Assembly: GCA_009760855.2 (NCBI GenBank)
Contig: WPIO01000119.1
Span: 428,001-492,000, forward strand
Source: Cristatella mucedo
Lineage: Eukaryota > Bryozoa > Phylactolaemata > Cristatellidae
Length of the DNA stretch: 64,000 bases
Direction: 5' to 3'
Below, piece after piece: positions 35,834-48,248 of the stretch; within the stretch, counting starts at the first letter, position 1; every line of letters begins with the position of its first letter. The notes beneath the pieces are model-generated. The model made no database searches and had not been told where the DNA came from. It worked only from the letters and a program-made list of their open reading frames with translations. The position numbers and the translations under genes were made by a program.

Positions 35834-37579
35834 GTAAGCAATAAATACCAAGTAGGTAATTTTTTAGATTGAATACCTACTCAGATGCAATGGGATGCAA
35901 TGGGCTCGCTGCTTCAGAGATAACAAGGACTTCAATTATATGAGAAATAGGCGTATTTGGTCCTTATATTAAACATTTTTATCAAAGTTTCATGCGTGAT
36001 AGATATTTTGCAACACGCAAGCAAGTGTTATCATATTATAAATGCCTGAAAACAGTGGCTACTTCATTTTTAGGTACTTTTGCTGCTTTAGCCACCCTGG
36101 TATAGTTTGGCTTCTGGTAGACTCTCCGAACCTATAAGCTAACGCAGCGAGACTACCACTTGTAACGTGTATTTTAACTTTTTGTTCCGATATCTAACAT
36201 ACGGATGTTAAACAATTGACAACTATGTTTTCTCTCTCTGAAATTTTTTAATCACACCCATTACTAAGGAGTATCCTCAAAATTAAGATGGGGCAAATAT
36301 ACCAAACTCTTTACAGAAACATTGCACCGGATGATACACTAAGAACGTGGAAGGAATGCGGCGAAAAATGGCTCTTACTTTGGCTTCCTTCCAGCAGTAG
36401 ATTAACCATCCAAATTATGCTCCATTGAAGAAAATCTGAGTTGATTTCTGGCGTTTAACTTAGTCACTCATTTATTTGAATAAAGCTGCTGTACCACAAT
36501 AACAATCCAGGTTAAGGCAGTTTTACATGTGCAATGTATTTTCTGTTTAAAATAAATTAAGATATACTAGTTACTTCTTTGAGCATTGAAAAACTTGGAG
36601 AAGTTGCTTTAGCTCATGCTTAGGTTCGATCTCATCCTGAAAGTTAATTTACAAAGTATAGTAACGGAAATCTTTGTTATAACATTGCCAAATCGAAGCA
36701 TGCATCTAAAACGTTTTAACTGGTGAGCGGCTAAATACCTTTTTCTATTAAGACACTTTCGGTGTACCGATTGCACGTATTAAAGTGGAATTTGTCCCAT
36801 ATTCTCAATATGTACCTATAACTTTAGACCAGTATGGCTATAATTTCTTCAAATTCTAAAAATGCCTTTTAATCCATTTAAATTCTCTTTAATAATCTAT
36901 ATTAAAAGATGTATTTTGAAGTTACCATTGCTTGTGCTTAGACTTTCTAAGTAGGGAACTACGCTTTGTCTTCATGAAGCCATATGCAAAACGTTGCTCT
37001 CCAACTTTGGCCCTTTTCAATTTAAGCCTTAAATCACTAGCTCGTGACCCAACGTACGCATCCACCCATCGAATAACTCAATTCAGTAACTAGCTGTGCT
37101 TTCTTGAGGTTCTTTCATACTGCTAAAATGACTCGCTGTGATTCGTTGACTAGTGCAGTCTCAGCAAACGATCATTCTTTGGAATTATTTAAATTTTGTG
37201 CTTTATAACCCTGCTATCGTTTATCCATAAAAAATTATTCCCATATGACAGTAAACTGCATGGTATATTGCAGTTTTCTACTACATGGCTTCGAAAGAAA
37301 AAAATAATGTTACCACTCTTTAAACCATACTTTTAAAATGGTTAACCAGACAAAGTTTAAAGCTTTGCTTCTTCATTTGAGCAGGTGGCATTATTTCTAA
37401 GCTTTAGAAGCTCAGGTCTACTGAATTAACTATACAGCCTTTTTCCTAGTAAGCCACATTTCAAAGCTGCCGATGCTACCGTGGCAAGTTAGCATAGTGT
37501 GCCTTTCCGCCTGGAGTGAGCAACGAAGTAGAAACATCCAGTTAATACAGCTATGCTACTGCTAAGTTGTTCCTTCTTC

Positions 37580-37653
<74 letters not shown>

Positions 37654-38101
37654 ATCACTCTCTTCATATCTCTCTCAGTCTCTCTCTCTCTCTCTCTCTT
37701 TCTCTTTTTCTCTCGCTATCTCTCGCCCTCCATCACCCACTCTCTTTATATATATGTCTCTCTTTCTCTTTTTCTCTCTCTCTCTCCCACTGACTCTTTC
37801 CCTATCTCCCGCTCTCTATCCCCCACTCTCTTTATCCGTCTCTCTTTCTCTTTATCTCTCTCTCTCCCTCTGACTGTCTTTATGGCAACTCGTTTAGGCA
37901 ATGCTTGATCTGTTTCATATTTTTTCAAAGATTTCCCAACCGAAAACTTAAGTAATGCAGGCATACGTTTGTTGTGTAATGACGAGTCAATGTAATATAG
38001 TCAATATAATCAAGGCAGTTACTTGGTAACCGTCTAGCCCCCACCTCAAATTTTCTAATTTTTTCTTCTATGGAGACTCGACATTTTTATTACTTTTTTA
38101 G
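35834..38101. other. Intron 6 with a long pyrimidine tract
   Basis: No exon seen. It contains the CT-rich tract listed separately at 37581-37873. Confidence 0.5.
37581..37873. repeat. Long CT-rich tract
   Basis: About 290 nt dominated by CTCTCT with TCTTT and TATATG interruptions, on the sense strand, some 230 nt upstream of exon 7. Confidence 0.95.
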
Positions 38102-38285
38102 AGTCATTGACCATGGCCACGCGTCTCTTTTTTGTGTTCTGAGTTCTCGCTTTGATGAGCTGTATGACGAACTGTCGAACGAAGGCTGGCGCTATTTTGG
38201 AGAGAAGGGTCCACCAACTTCAAAAGACATTTCCATAGAAGAGGGTAAAGTCAAACCCCAAGAAAGTTCTTCTAAGACGGAAAAA
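38102..38285 (+). CDS. Exon 7: UPA domain, middle
   Basis: The exon follows a T-rich tract and TTTTTTAG. It encodes VIDHGHASLFCVLSSRFDEL, matching the ankyrin [23 protein letters not shown] segment, then GPPTSKDISIEE, matching ARSKDIEV. The 3' border is uncertain. The best GT-type donor by sequence (GAGG/GTAAAG at 38245) gives the wrong phase for exon 8. AAA/GTTTGA at 38286 or AAA/GTCAAA at 38250 give the correct phase 0; the first is used here. Read through, the frame stops at 38291. Confidence 0.7.
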
Positions 38286-38794
38286 GTTTGACTTCACGGC
38301 TTTTTTACGAGACTTAATTGTTATACAAATAACCCTATATTCTTTATTTTAATTTACTGCAGTTAAAAAAGTCATGGAATTCTAGGAAAACTCCTGGAAT
38401 TTTAAAAGACTAAAATCTATAAGTCGCTAATATAGCTGCACTACTTCTGTAAAAAAAATTCTTATATTTGTTTGAGAAATGCATGTAGTCAATAACAAAC
38501 CCTAAGCAACATAATTTATTTAAAATTGCTGTTTAACTGATACTGCCACGTTGCCGTTGTAACTAGGTTAATTAATTTACCAAACTTACCTTAGCGAAGC
38601 AATCCCACCATGGCTTGCACAACGTGAATTCAATTTTTACTAGGATATAATTAAAGTTGCAAGTTATAAGCCATCTTTCTAGCTTACTAAGGTAATTAAA
38701 TATGGTTATGTCAAGTTGAGGCTTAAGCAAGATAAGCAATAACTATTTATTAAAATGAATGCCAACCATTATGCTTAGAAAAGCTTATAAAATT
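38286..38794. other. Intron 7, first part
   Basis: AT-rich; nothing recognised. Confidence 0.45.
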
Positions 38795-38875
38795 CAGCAA
38801 ATGTAAAGCGCCTACAAAAGAATGAGTTCTCTGAGGGCATTTTATTAAGTGTATTTATATTATTATTTTTGTTGT
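38795..38875 (+). mobile_element. LINE-A 3'-end fragment
   Basis: Only the last 80 nt: AGCAAATGTAAAGCGCCTAC, CTCTGAGGGC, then TTATATTATTATTT. This is an extreme 5' truncation. Confidence 0.85.
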
Positions 38876-40286
38876 AAAATCGCACAGATGATATGCGGAC
38901 ATAGGCACTTAAGACCATATCACTAGATTAAGACCTGAGGTTAATAAGACCTTTAATTATTATCAAGAAATTAAACATTTCTATGCTTGCAAACAAAGTA
39001 ATCCGGAGCCAAAGAATATGCTCGTTGAGACTCAGTTCAAGCTTAACTCTACAGAGACACCTTTAGATTACACTTAAATGTTGCAAAGTCATTTCAGATA
39101 GTGACGGCGATCGGAAGTGAATTGCACACACTCTCTGCTTATTGACTGAAGGCTCGATCAAATCAGATTCCAATATATCTCAAGGAACTGTTAACATCCT
39201 TTAAGCTGTTGGAAGAGTTGGTGCCTCAAGGCGGATGTACGGTGAGAGCCTTGTTTGACCTACTGCAGTATTAAGCCAGACGAAATATTTTGAGTTAATA
39301 CGTTGGAATGCCAGTGAATGCGAGACAGGAGTGAATTTACATCCTTGTTGTGCAGAAAAATCAACAGCACTTGAGCCATTTTAATTATTTGAAGATTTAA
39401 GATTCTCTCGTGCTTTTTCCAATGTGCTTCAGCGGATCATTGATTGGTCATTGTCAAAACTTATTGATCTTGAGTTATGTTTGAAAACAAGTCATATATT
39501 GAAGGTGAGCTTTGCAAGATACTGATTATCAGAAACACTCACTGTATAAAAAACACAAAAAACTGTTGTACTTAAATTTTTCATTTATCGATGAGCTGCA
39601 CTATGTTTTCATTACTTATATCCTGAAATCTATATTTAGGTCTCCATCTTTTCTGGCTACTTCACGGAAACCGGCTGGACGCCTTTTGACTTGAGAGCAC
39701 GGCTTCTTATCTGCCTTAGTTTTTCCATTAAACCACGTATTAAGCATATTAATTAAAAATTATCATTCTTCTTTTGATCCACGTTTGACAGCAAAACATG
39801 TGCATAAGCATAATTTTGTATTCTACTTTATTTAAATTAAAAGCTTGCCTTTTTTATTTCATTTATATACGGCAACGAAACTAGCCTGAGTGCACGATGC
39901 TCGCATTTACTGTAAAAGTAAATGGATTTTGATCCTTCAATTAGCAATAAATGTTTTTCTAATTAGGGAGTGATAGCTACTAAAACCCTGTACCCACTGT
40001 GCAAACAAGCTCAGCCGATAATTAAATTTTGCGTCAAATTTAAGCGACCTTTATATTGAACCCAACTTTAGTTCAGATCTGTTTGCTTAGCATTTTAAGA
40101 CCTCATAGGGTAAACATAATTAAGAAAATCTCATTTTGTTAAAGTAAATAGCATTAAACTGTCTAGCTTTTCATAAGATTGCTTTAATCCTTAAGCAGTT
40201 CATTTGGCATTTCAAGGCACAAGAAATTCTATATTTTACTGCTACCTTCCGACAAAAAGTGACAACACTATATTGCTGACTGTAAG
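38876..40286. other. Intron 7, rest
   Basis: Nothing recognised. The 3' border before exon 8 has an unusually poor pyrimidine tract. Confidence 0.45.
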
Positions 40287-40475
40287 CCTGTGCTTGAAGG
40301 ACAACAGCTGGAAATATTAATAAGAGGAAACATCCGGTTCGATGAAAGGAAGTATGCAGCCCACCATAGTGATATTTCCACACGCTTTTACTTTAACTCA
40401 CAACTACTAACACAGCTGGAATTCTTTGTCTGCGTAAGTGACACGCACCTCCAAAAGTCATACGAATTTTACAAG
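40287..40475 (+). CDS. Exon 8: UPA domain, last part
   Basis: The 189-nt exon (63 codons, phase 0/0) ends at a strong GTGAGT donor. PVLEGQQLEILIRGNIR is a clear match to the ankyrin IEVLEGKPIYVDCYGNL and UNC5/PIDD UPA core, followed by FYFNSQLLTQLEFFVCVSD, equivalent to FNFYSFKENRLPFSIKIRD. The acceptor (GACTGTAAG) has a poor pyrimidine tract, but an in-frame TGA at 40260 and the lack of another AG leave 40287 as the only start that keeps this frame open. Confidence 0.8.
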
Positions 40476-41537
40476 GTGAGTTGAATGCAGTCTGTAGATT
40501 AAGTCAACACGACCGTAGTTAACTTCCAGAAGGTCCAGCTAGTGCATGGAGTAACTTAGATTTTGGGCATGACTGTATCTCTACTCTAGTTGCTTCTCTC
40601 ACCGGCAGGATTATATAATTAGTCACTGAACTATACTGGCTAACCATCATGTTGAGAACCGACTTAAAGACCACTGAATCAGCTTGTGGATCTCTCACTT
40701 CCATCCTTCATCCTGCATATTTCAAGTTCCACAAATAAATTATTCCATACTTCCAATATCTACTGTACATTAAGGGACTTAGCTGTACATCAAACGACCC
40801 TCACTTCTTTCGGAAATCCTGGCTCCAGCTCCTAAACTTTAAAATAAAGATTTACTACCCAGCTGATCCGAATAAATCCCCGTGAGCTTTATTTAAAATC
40901 AAAAGTAGTTAATCTACTAGTCCCACAAAGCATTTCATGCGCACTCGTGTCTCTTCCAGTATGCATCGTGAGGAATAAAATTGAGCAAATTATAGCAAGT
41001 AAATTCAGTTGCTTTCTCTCTGGCACATGTTAAGAGCATTGAAATGCATTCGGTTCATCAGAATGGTGTCAGATATATATTTTCAATCCCCAATTCCTCC
41101 TTATAGGTGACATGTTGAAAGCGTTTCCTTTAAAAGCGTGTGTTGTGAATATCGCGTTCTTAGGACCCAACCCCCTTGATCCCAGGGGTGAAGTGCTTGC
41201 TTTTCATGACAGAGGCCGTGGGATTGAGTCGTGCAGTGGCGATCTTAGTTGCCCACTGCAATTGCTGCCTAAATGTCTCAGTCCAGTAAAACCGGCACTT
41301 AAGTAAGCACTTGCGTCTTTGCATTTGAAAATTTTGAAATGAACGAATTGTTTGTTGGTGATGTTATAGTTAACTGTTTAGTTAAATCTGAATTACAAAA
41401 ACTACTAGGTCAAGAGTGGTGAAGCCAGGATTTTCATCCGATGGGCAAGACTTCAAAATGCGTTTGCCATGGGGCAGAGTCACAAGATTTTCATTTAGGC
41501 ACCACCACACCCACAATTCAGGAGCAATTATAGTGAA
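40476..41537. other. Intron 8, first part
   Basis: Nothing recognised; a 64-codon frame at 41112 lacks identifiable homology. Confidence 0.45.
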
Positions 41538-42415
41538 AAATAATAATAACATGTTTCATATCGCGTCCTCAAAGAAATAATTCTCTTTCTAGGCACTTTG
41601 CATTTGCTGCACAGAAAGCACAATTGAATGATTAGTGGTAGCATACTCAATAAACAGCAAGAATAACCCGGTTAAGGTTACATACATAGGATTAGTGGCA
41701 GCATGCACTAATGGGGGTAGCAGTATAAGCACATCAAAGACGAGTCGCATTGACTCTGTGAATGCTGTAATAAATAGGTGCGGTTTTTGTTTCTTATTAG
41801 ACCTTGTCAAGTCATGGGATGTCGTGACGCAAGTCAGGAGTGAGCTCCAGGCATTAGGAAAGTACAAACTAAAGGTGCGGTCTCGAATCCAAAAACCTGG
41901 TGGTGCCATGCTTTGCCTGGTGGAGAGTAGATCTGATTGGTAGGCTCTAGTTAAAGAATAAATGACCTAAAATTGAATGCCCATACCTTGAAGTCAATAT
42001 TTACTTGATTGAGAGCCAGCAAAGATCGGCGTGAAGTGGTGTACTGTGGCAACTGCGACGCTCACGACAGACAAGCGTAGCTGCAGTTTGGACTCAGCTC
42101 TAATCACCTGATTGCACAGGCCAGTGCACCACCAAGCAGCAATTTAAAGTAGTAGAGGCGCGATGTCTCAAATGCATAGACTAATTTAGATGTAGTATCT
42201 CTGTCTAAACAGGCCTGAATTTTGCTAATTCTTTGGTATCCCTGTCCAAAAGAGCCCGAGTTCACTAATATTATGTAGCTTAAAATAGGTAGACTTGACT
42301 GTAGAGCTGCTGTGGTCGTCAGATGAAAGGTCGCTGTAGAAAAGGGCAAATAATTTTCGGGCAGATTGAACAGAACATGTGCTGGCAAAGTCAATTTAAA
42401 GTGTTAACCATCAGA
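41538..42415 (-). mobile_element. LINE-A copy 12, 5'-truncated, decayed
   Basis: Minus strand: tail AATAATAATAACATG, 3' UTR, C-terminal region, then VYAFETSRLYY block near 42150 and on to the AATCTGCCCGAAAATT part near 42360 in minus sense. Frames are broken. Confidence 0.82.
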
Positions 42416-43346
42416 TCATGCTGCTTATTCGACGCGAAGCCGGTGATTGCTCATCGATTTGAAGTAAGGCATAATTTCGTCAGCAGTGACTGTCGGCTAG
42501 CGAAGCTGAAAAAAAGGCAGCCCTGTCGCTGCCAAGCTCTGGGGAAGTGTGGCTGCACCCGTTCTGCTGCTCTCTGGCTCAGCCGCGGTAGATATGCAAA
42601 ACAGTGTAGATACCCACTTCCATGTTTCCAATGAGGCTCATAACCTAATCTAAAATAACGTTTCATTCACGCGTTGAGTTTAACAAAAACTCACCACAGC
42701 GGTAGCTGAAATTCTACAGCTACAAGTCTCCGCTAAGAAGTGCTTCATTCTCCAAATGGTTATAAATGTTGCACCGCGACCAATAGCTTAGCCCTTCAAC
42801 AGGGGAAATCCACCGGCTAACCTCATTTTTTCCAATAAAACTCCCGAAGACGTCCAACTTCCGTATTGTTCCTGAGTATGCTTAGCAGGCACGTGGCGGT
42901 GCCTAATGTTTGTTTGGTAAGTTACAAATACTAATATCGCGTTGAGTAGCAGTCATGGCTACCCAAGTATTTTCAGCGCAGTCACTTCCATTCGCGACGG
43001 TCTGATTAATGTAAAATACATTATTTATTTTAACACATTGCGATCTCCAAGTGCTTTGATATGAATTAGTTCACTGCCTACAATTAGCATCGATATTTTC
43101 TCATGCTGTTCGAGCTTTAAACGACCCCCTTTTAATAGCATACGACCTGTCAGCTTAGCACTGCAGTTTGAAGGGTCCAACTATTCGATGCTTTAGAAGT
43201 ATATATACAGGTGACCTGTTTAGAAAAATGTTTAGCGGTTAGTTTAAGTCACAGCCAATCAACCAGAGCCTGCGGAGCCAATAATAACGATATATTTTGT
43301 ATGCCAATTTAAGAAAATTCCACCTTTATCTACATGTTTTTTCAAT
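42416..43346. other. Intron 8, middle
   Basis: Mixed composition, GC-richer around 42500-42600. No family recognised. Confidence 0.4.
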
Positions 43347-43448
43347 GGCCTGTAAGACCAAGAAAATCTGCAGCTAATAGAAAGCTATATATATATATAT
43401 ATATATATAGCTTTCTATTAGCTGCAGATTTTCTTGGTCTTACAGGCC
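43347..43448. repeat. Perfect 102-bp palindrome with AT core
   Basis: GGCCTGTAAGACCAAGAAAA..CTATATATA meets its exact complement ..TTTTCTTGGTCTTACAGGCC. Arms of about 36 nt flank a TA run. It can form a hairpin or cruciform. A third, direct copy of the arm follows at 43447-43484. Confidence 0.93.
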
Positions 43449-43476
43449 AAGAAAATCTGCAGCTAATAATAGAAAG

Positions 43477-43543
<67 letters not shown>

Positions 43544-43570
43544 GTGTGTATATATATGTATATATATATT
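43449..43570. repeat. Third arm copy and (TA)n run
   Basis: AAGAAAATCTGCAGCTAATA is repeated directly after the palindrome with an extra ATA, followed by about 60 nt of TA and further TATATGTATA. Confidence 0.9.
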
Positions 43571-44142
43571 TCTTAGGCAATAATCACACAAATTCGATTA
43601 TCATTAAGGACAAGCCTGCGAAAGCACACAAAAGCCTCACCACCGCTGTTTAACAGGACTCGCTTAGGGACACTCATTTAATCGCTCCCAAGTTTATACA
43701 TACCATGAAAACCAAGCACAGAACTTGCGAAGATTAAATTTAGCAAGTATTTATATATCTTTTTTTTGAAATGACAGAAAGCGTGTAGGATAGGTGCTGG
43801 TGTATTCGTCAGCCATTGTGTTCGTATCAGAAATGTTCCGGTCACACAATCACGAAGAGAGCGTTCGCAAAATTGAATCACAAATCTTTTTCAACTTACT
43901 TCATATCTAAATTATTTTCCACGAGTTCATTTTAAGAGCAGCCTGGGAGATATTAGATGACTTATTGAATTATAAGCTAGACAACTGTACTGCATTTTCG
44001 AGCGAGGTTGAGTTTTTTGAAGGCTTGAAGTAGTATTTTAAGCACTAAATAATCTTACCAGACCTCCCTCTCTTACTTTGCCCAGGCTTCCGGCGGGTGA
44101 TGCACTATTCAGGAATGCTATCAGAGGCAATCACATCAAGAA
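43571..44142. other. Intron 8, short unassigned stretch
   Basis: Nothing recognised. Confidence 0.4.
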
Positions 44143-44281
44143 CTGCCGAGCTGGTTTGGTCTAGTGGTTAAGGTGCTCGCCCCGACTAAGGTCTGACTGA
44201 GGTCGTGGGCTCGAGCCCCGGGGCACATGTGAAGCGCCTGAATAAAGATTAAGTTCTCTTGGGCTCTATATAAATGAATTA
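44143..44281 (+). mobile_element. SINE-1 copy, tRNA-derived, L2-type tail
   Basis: GAGCTGGTTTGGTCTAGTGG (A box), GGGCTCGAGCCCC (B box), then GTGAAGCGCCTGAATAAAGA, TTAAGTTCTCTTGGGCTC, TATATAAATGAATTA. The part from GCGCCT to TTCTCT closely follows the LINE-A 3' stem-loop. It ends in a long AT repeat. Confidence 0.88.
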
Positions 44282-44288
44282 TATATAT

Positions 44289-44331
<43 letters not shown>

Positions 44332-44404
44332 TATATATATTATATATAATATATCTTATATATAATATATCTTATATATAATATATATATATATATATTA
44401 TATA
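44280..44404. repeat. AT-rich microsatellite
   Basis: TA repeats interrupted by TAATATATC units, directly at the 3' end of SINE-1. Confidence 0.93.
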
Positions 44405-45605
44405 TAAGAACTGCCATATCGAAACTAAAATAAGTAAGCAAGAGACTGCACATTAAAATGAATGCCAACGACCCAAAGCTGCTATAGCGGAGAGGACGGG
44501 TACGGGAATCTAAACCAACTGACAAGTGTGACGCGGAGGATCGCGTACTGCTTCAAACACGAATGCATAAACTTATGCAAACAGTTTCCGAGATTTGGAT
44601 GCACATACTGACGGAACGTTAGGATATGAAGGACCAATTGCACATTTTGGACACCAAAAACCCTAATATCGACAGGATGGAGACCACTTGCGGCACTCAT
44701 TTAGAGTCCATAACTAAATTTCATTCAAGATACTTACAAGATACTACCAAGCGAAGAGCTCTGATTAAAAAAACGACCGTATTCGTCTCATATTCTGAGA
44801 TCGAGGCTGATCGGAACTACAAAGTTAGGAATGATTTTGTAGCAGTTATAAAACGCCAGTCACACTAACCGAGTTGGGGGTGGAAGGAAAAGCTGTGAAA
44901 GGAGGCCTGTATACAAGTATATGGAAGCAGTTTGGCTAGAGCTTCCGCAATCAAAGATTTGAACGTGGATAACCGACCTGAATTTCTACGGGCACGGTGC
45001 GGCAAAGCTTCAACAAATTTTTGCAAAAGTCTCTGTATATTAGCCGGCTTTAAGTTGGCCACAGCAGGCCACAGCGGCGCGTTGGCTAGCTGTGGCCTGC
45101 TGGCACTTGACGACTAGCTCATTGGTGTCCATCCTCTAGAAAGCGATTGCTCGCTGCAGCTGCAAATGGGTTTAATAGCCACTCATGCTTTGGCACAGCT
45201 TAATCAACAAGACTTTGTAGTCGGCAGACCATTAGATTCACTTCTGCCCATTTAGTCTTGGCATTACCCTTGGTTAAATTGTTATAGTGGCCAGTTCTCT
45301 GCCGCTTGCTCCAGTGAAGCCAGCGCATAAGGCTGTTCTGCATCTACGTTAACGTGTGGTCAATTCAGAAGCTCTTTAGTGTTGCTGGCTTGAATCAATG
45401 CATGTTTTGGCGACGAGACAAAGTGAGAGAGACGCTTCATGAGTCTTGCCACCTGCAGTTTGCTGCCGTTGACTTTCGGCCGAGTGGAGATCCAATGAGA
45501 CGCAGTAACATCAAAACAATCCATGCTTCCGGTGAAATGTTGACTAGACCCTGGATATCTGCACAGAGTGGGCCCTTTAAGCTCACCACCCCTTGGTTCT
45601 TAGTC
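44405..45605. other. Intron 8, unassigned
   Basis: No gene recognised. It contains a short hairpin (AGCAGGCCACAGC / GCTGTGGCCTGCT) at 45066-45104. Confidence 0.4.
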
Positions 45606-46186
45606 TAGCAATGGATGGTCTTCAAGTCCCAGCGGTTTGAGCACGTGTCACCTTTGCTGGAAGAGCTAGGATGGTTGCCGGTTCACCAAAGGATATAGAG
45701 CAAAGTTCTTACGCTGACCCACAAGGCCCGCCACGGCTTGGCTCCTTCGTACCTAGCTGAACTGCTGCATCAGTTTCAGCCTGTTCGCGCCCTCAGGTCC
45801 TGTGTGGACAATAAATTAGCTGTCCCATTCCTCCGCTTAAAGACAGTTGGCGACAGAAGCTTTAGCTATGCAGGTCCTAGACTGTGGAACTCGCTTCCAC
45901 AATTCTTACGCAACGACATCTACTCTCCAACTGCCGTCTATGGCACATCTTTTTCAGCGGTCCTGAACTGCTACTTCTATGCTACTCACTACCTCAACTG
46001 ATCTCCTAACTCTGCTATGCTTCCCACTTTCTCTTTGTTGCGTGAGACGAAGTCTGTTGGCTACCGAATGCGTACCGAAAGCCGCTTAGGCTGTGAGTGG
46101 GCTATACAAAACTCTCCTGCGTAACACCCACATGGTCTTTATGACTTTGTGAAGTTACTGACGGAGATACATTACATTACATTCCA
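45606..46186 (+). mobile_element. LINE-B copy, 5'-truncated, young
   Basis: The C-terminal region (RFEHVSPLLEEL equivalent, SYLAELLHQFQPVRALRS, GDRSFSYAGPRLWNSLPQF, ending ATHYLN-stop at 46001) is followed by the 3' UTR and an ACATTACATTACATT tail. The 87-codon frame at 45738-46001 is open. It is nearly identical to the copy at 63021. Confidence 0.92.
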
Positions 46187-46904
46187 GTTGTCTAGAGTCG
46201 CCTTTGAGTCAAACAACTCACACAACTAAAGAGTCGTTGGTGCCAATCCTTGGGAGCCACTCGCGCCAACGCAGAGACTAGATGTAAACTCACTGCCTCA
46301 TTTGGGCAAAGAGCATGACTCAGCGCCTGCATATCAAATGACATTGACTTTTAAGCAGCTTGACCAAATATTATTAGTTAACTGGTTCCAGATCTTTATA
46401 ATTTAGTAAACGCAAGAATGTGCAGAAGTATTCATGATCTAGATCATCTAGATCGCAAGCGTTTAACAGCGTAAGCTATAAGTTGCCTAGCACCATGGTG
46501 CATTCAATTACTTCATAAACTTCAATTTAGGAATGCCACTGATTTATGTACTAGTTGAATACCAAGCTCTGATTTTCTCAGCTTCTTACCGGTATTCTGC
46601 TGTAGTTGTCGGCTACCAAACCCAATCTCTCAACTAGAAGGGCACCCCATTACACAAAGCTAGGAGTGCTGTTGGCAAGGCCTAAAGTTTTCCTTTGAAA
46701 ATTGATCAATCTTGATCAAAGGACAGGACGCACTTTTTAATTCCGCTAAAACGGATAAAAGCCATAGCTTCTATCGAGGGTTAGTATTGAGTTTGTTAGA
46801 GGCAGAATTTAAAGCCAGGGGAATAGCTTACACTTTGCAATGTGAGACACATTTTAAAATAGGCAGCCGTCTTGCTGGGTTTTGCATGAATAATAGCCAA
46901 GTAT
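46187..46904. other. Intron 8, short unassigned stretch
   Basis: Nothing recognised. Confidence 0.4.
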
Positions 46905-48216
46905 TACCCCTCGGCAGCTTTTCATGCCATTGATCACAAAGTTCTTCAAGAGAGCATCTCATCTCGCCTGGGCATCACTGGCACTGCTCTGCAGTGGTTC
47001 AGGTCCTATCTCAGTAGCGGACTCCAGAGTGTTGACATGAATGTACAAAGATCATCTGATGTACCTCTGAAACATGGAGTACCTCCGGGCTCCGTGCTAG
47101 GTCGTGTTCTTTTCACGGTTTATACTCTCCCTCTTGCTGATGTGATTGCCAAGCACAATCTAGGCTTTAACTTCTATGCAGATGACACTCAGTTGTACCT
47201 TTGCTTTGATCCCTCCCAGCCTTCGAGCACCTAAAATTCTCTCAATCCACTTGCTGCATGACATCCGAATATGGATAGCAGCGAATTTTCTAAGACAAAA
47301 TGACGATAAAACGAACTTACTAGTTATGGGCAAACCCAGTTTGATTCACAAATTGGAAAGGCTGACGCTCAAAATTGGCTCTGCCAGCATATCTCTAGTT
47401 GAATCAGCTCGAAAAATAGGTGTCATATTCCAAAGCGACCTCTCGTTAGACGACCATATCAGCTCCACAGTCAAATCCGCCTATTTTCAGCTTCATAACA
47501 TTGCTAAAATTTGTGCTTGTTTAGATAAGGATACCACGTCCAAGTTGGTCCATGCATTCGTGACATCCCGTCTTGACTTCTGCAACTCACTGCTTACTGG
47601 CCTATCAAGTGCAAAACTCTGCAGCTAGGCATGTCTGTCGTGAGCGTAGCAGTTGCCACATTACTCCACTTCTCGGTGACCAGCACTGGCTACCAGTCAA
47701 GCAATGGATTGACTTCAAGGTTTTGTCTGTCACTTTTAGGTCACTTCATTATTTGGCTCCAGCCTATCTCTCAGATCTACTCCCCCACCAGGCCAAGCAT
47801 CGTACCACCCATTTTTTGGATTCCAACAGTCTACAAAAACCCAGACAAACCTCAAATCCTTTGGAGACTGTGCCTTTAGTTCGTATGCTCCCAAAGCCTG
47901 GAACTCCCTCCCGACTTGCGTCAGAACATCCGCTGACCTGACCACATTTAAAAAGAATTTAAAAACACACCTATTTAGGACAGCATTTAGTGGTTCCCTG
48001 TGATTCGTCCTTGATGTGATTATGCGTGCTGACACTGTGGTTGCTGCCACTAACCACATTTGCATGCTGACCCTGTGCATGTCACCCCAAACCATGTTAT
48101 TCATTTTGTTTGTTTTTCAATCATGATTTTACTCACCATTCAATTGCATTTCCCTTTGCAGCAAATGTAAAGCGCCTAGAGTGAGATTGACTTCTCTGAG
48201 GGCGCTTTATCAAATG

Positions 48217-48246
<30 letters not shown>
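46905..48246 (+). mobile_element. LINE-A copy 13, 5'-truncated
   Basis: It begins CTCGGCAGCTTTTCATGCCA at RT block A and holds block B (HGVPPGSVLGRVLF, Gln changed to Pro), block C (FNFYADDTQLYLCF), the C-terminal region and 3' UTR with stem-loop and (TTA)n. A deletion near 47600 removes part of the ACAIRRLQL segment. Confidence 0.92.

Positions 48247-48248
<2 letters not shown>

Noticed and set aside
37553-37908. Two Ser-Leu-rich open frames
   Set aside because: Translations of the CT-rich repeat.
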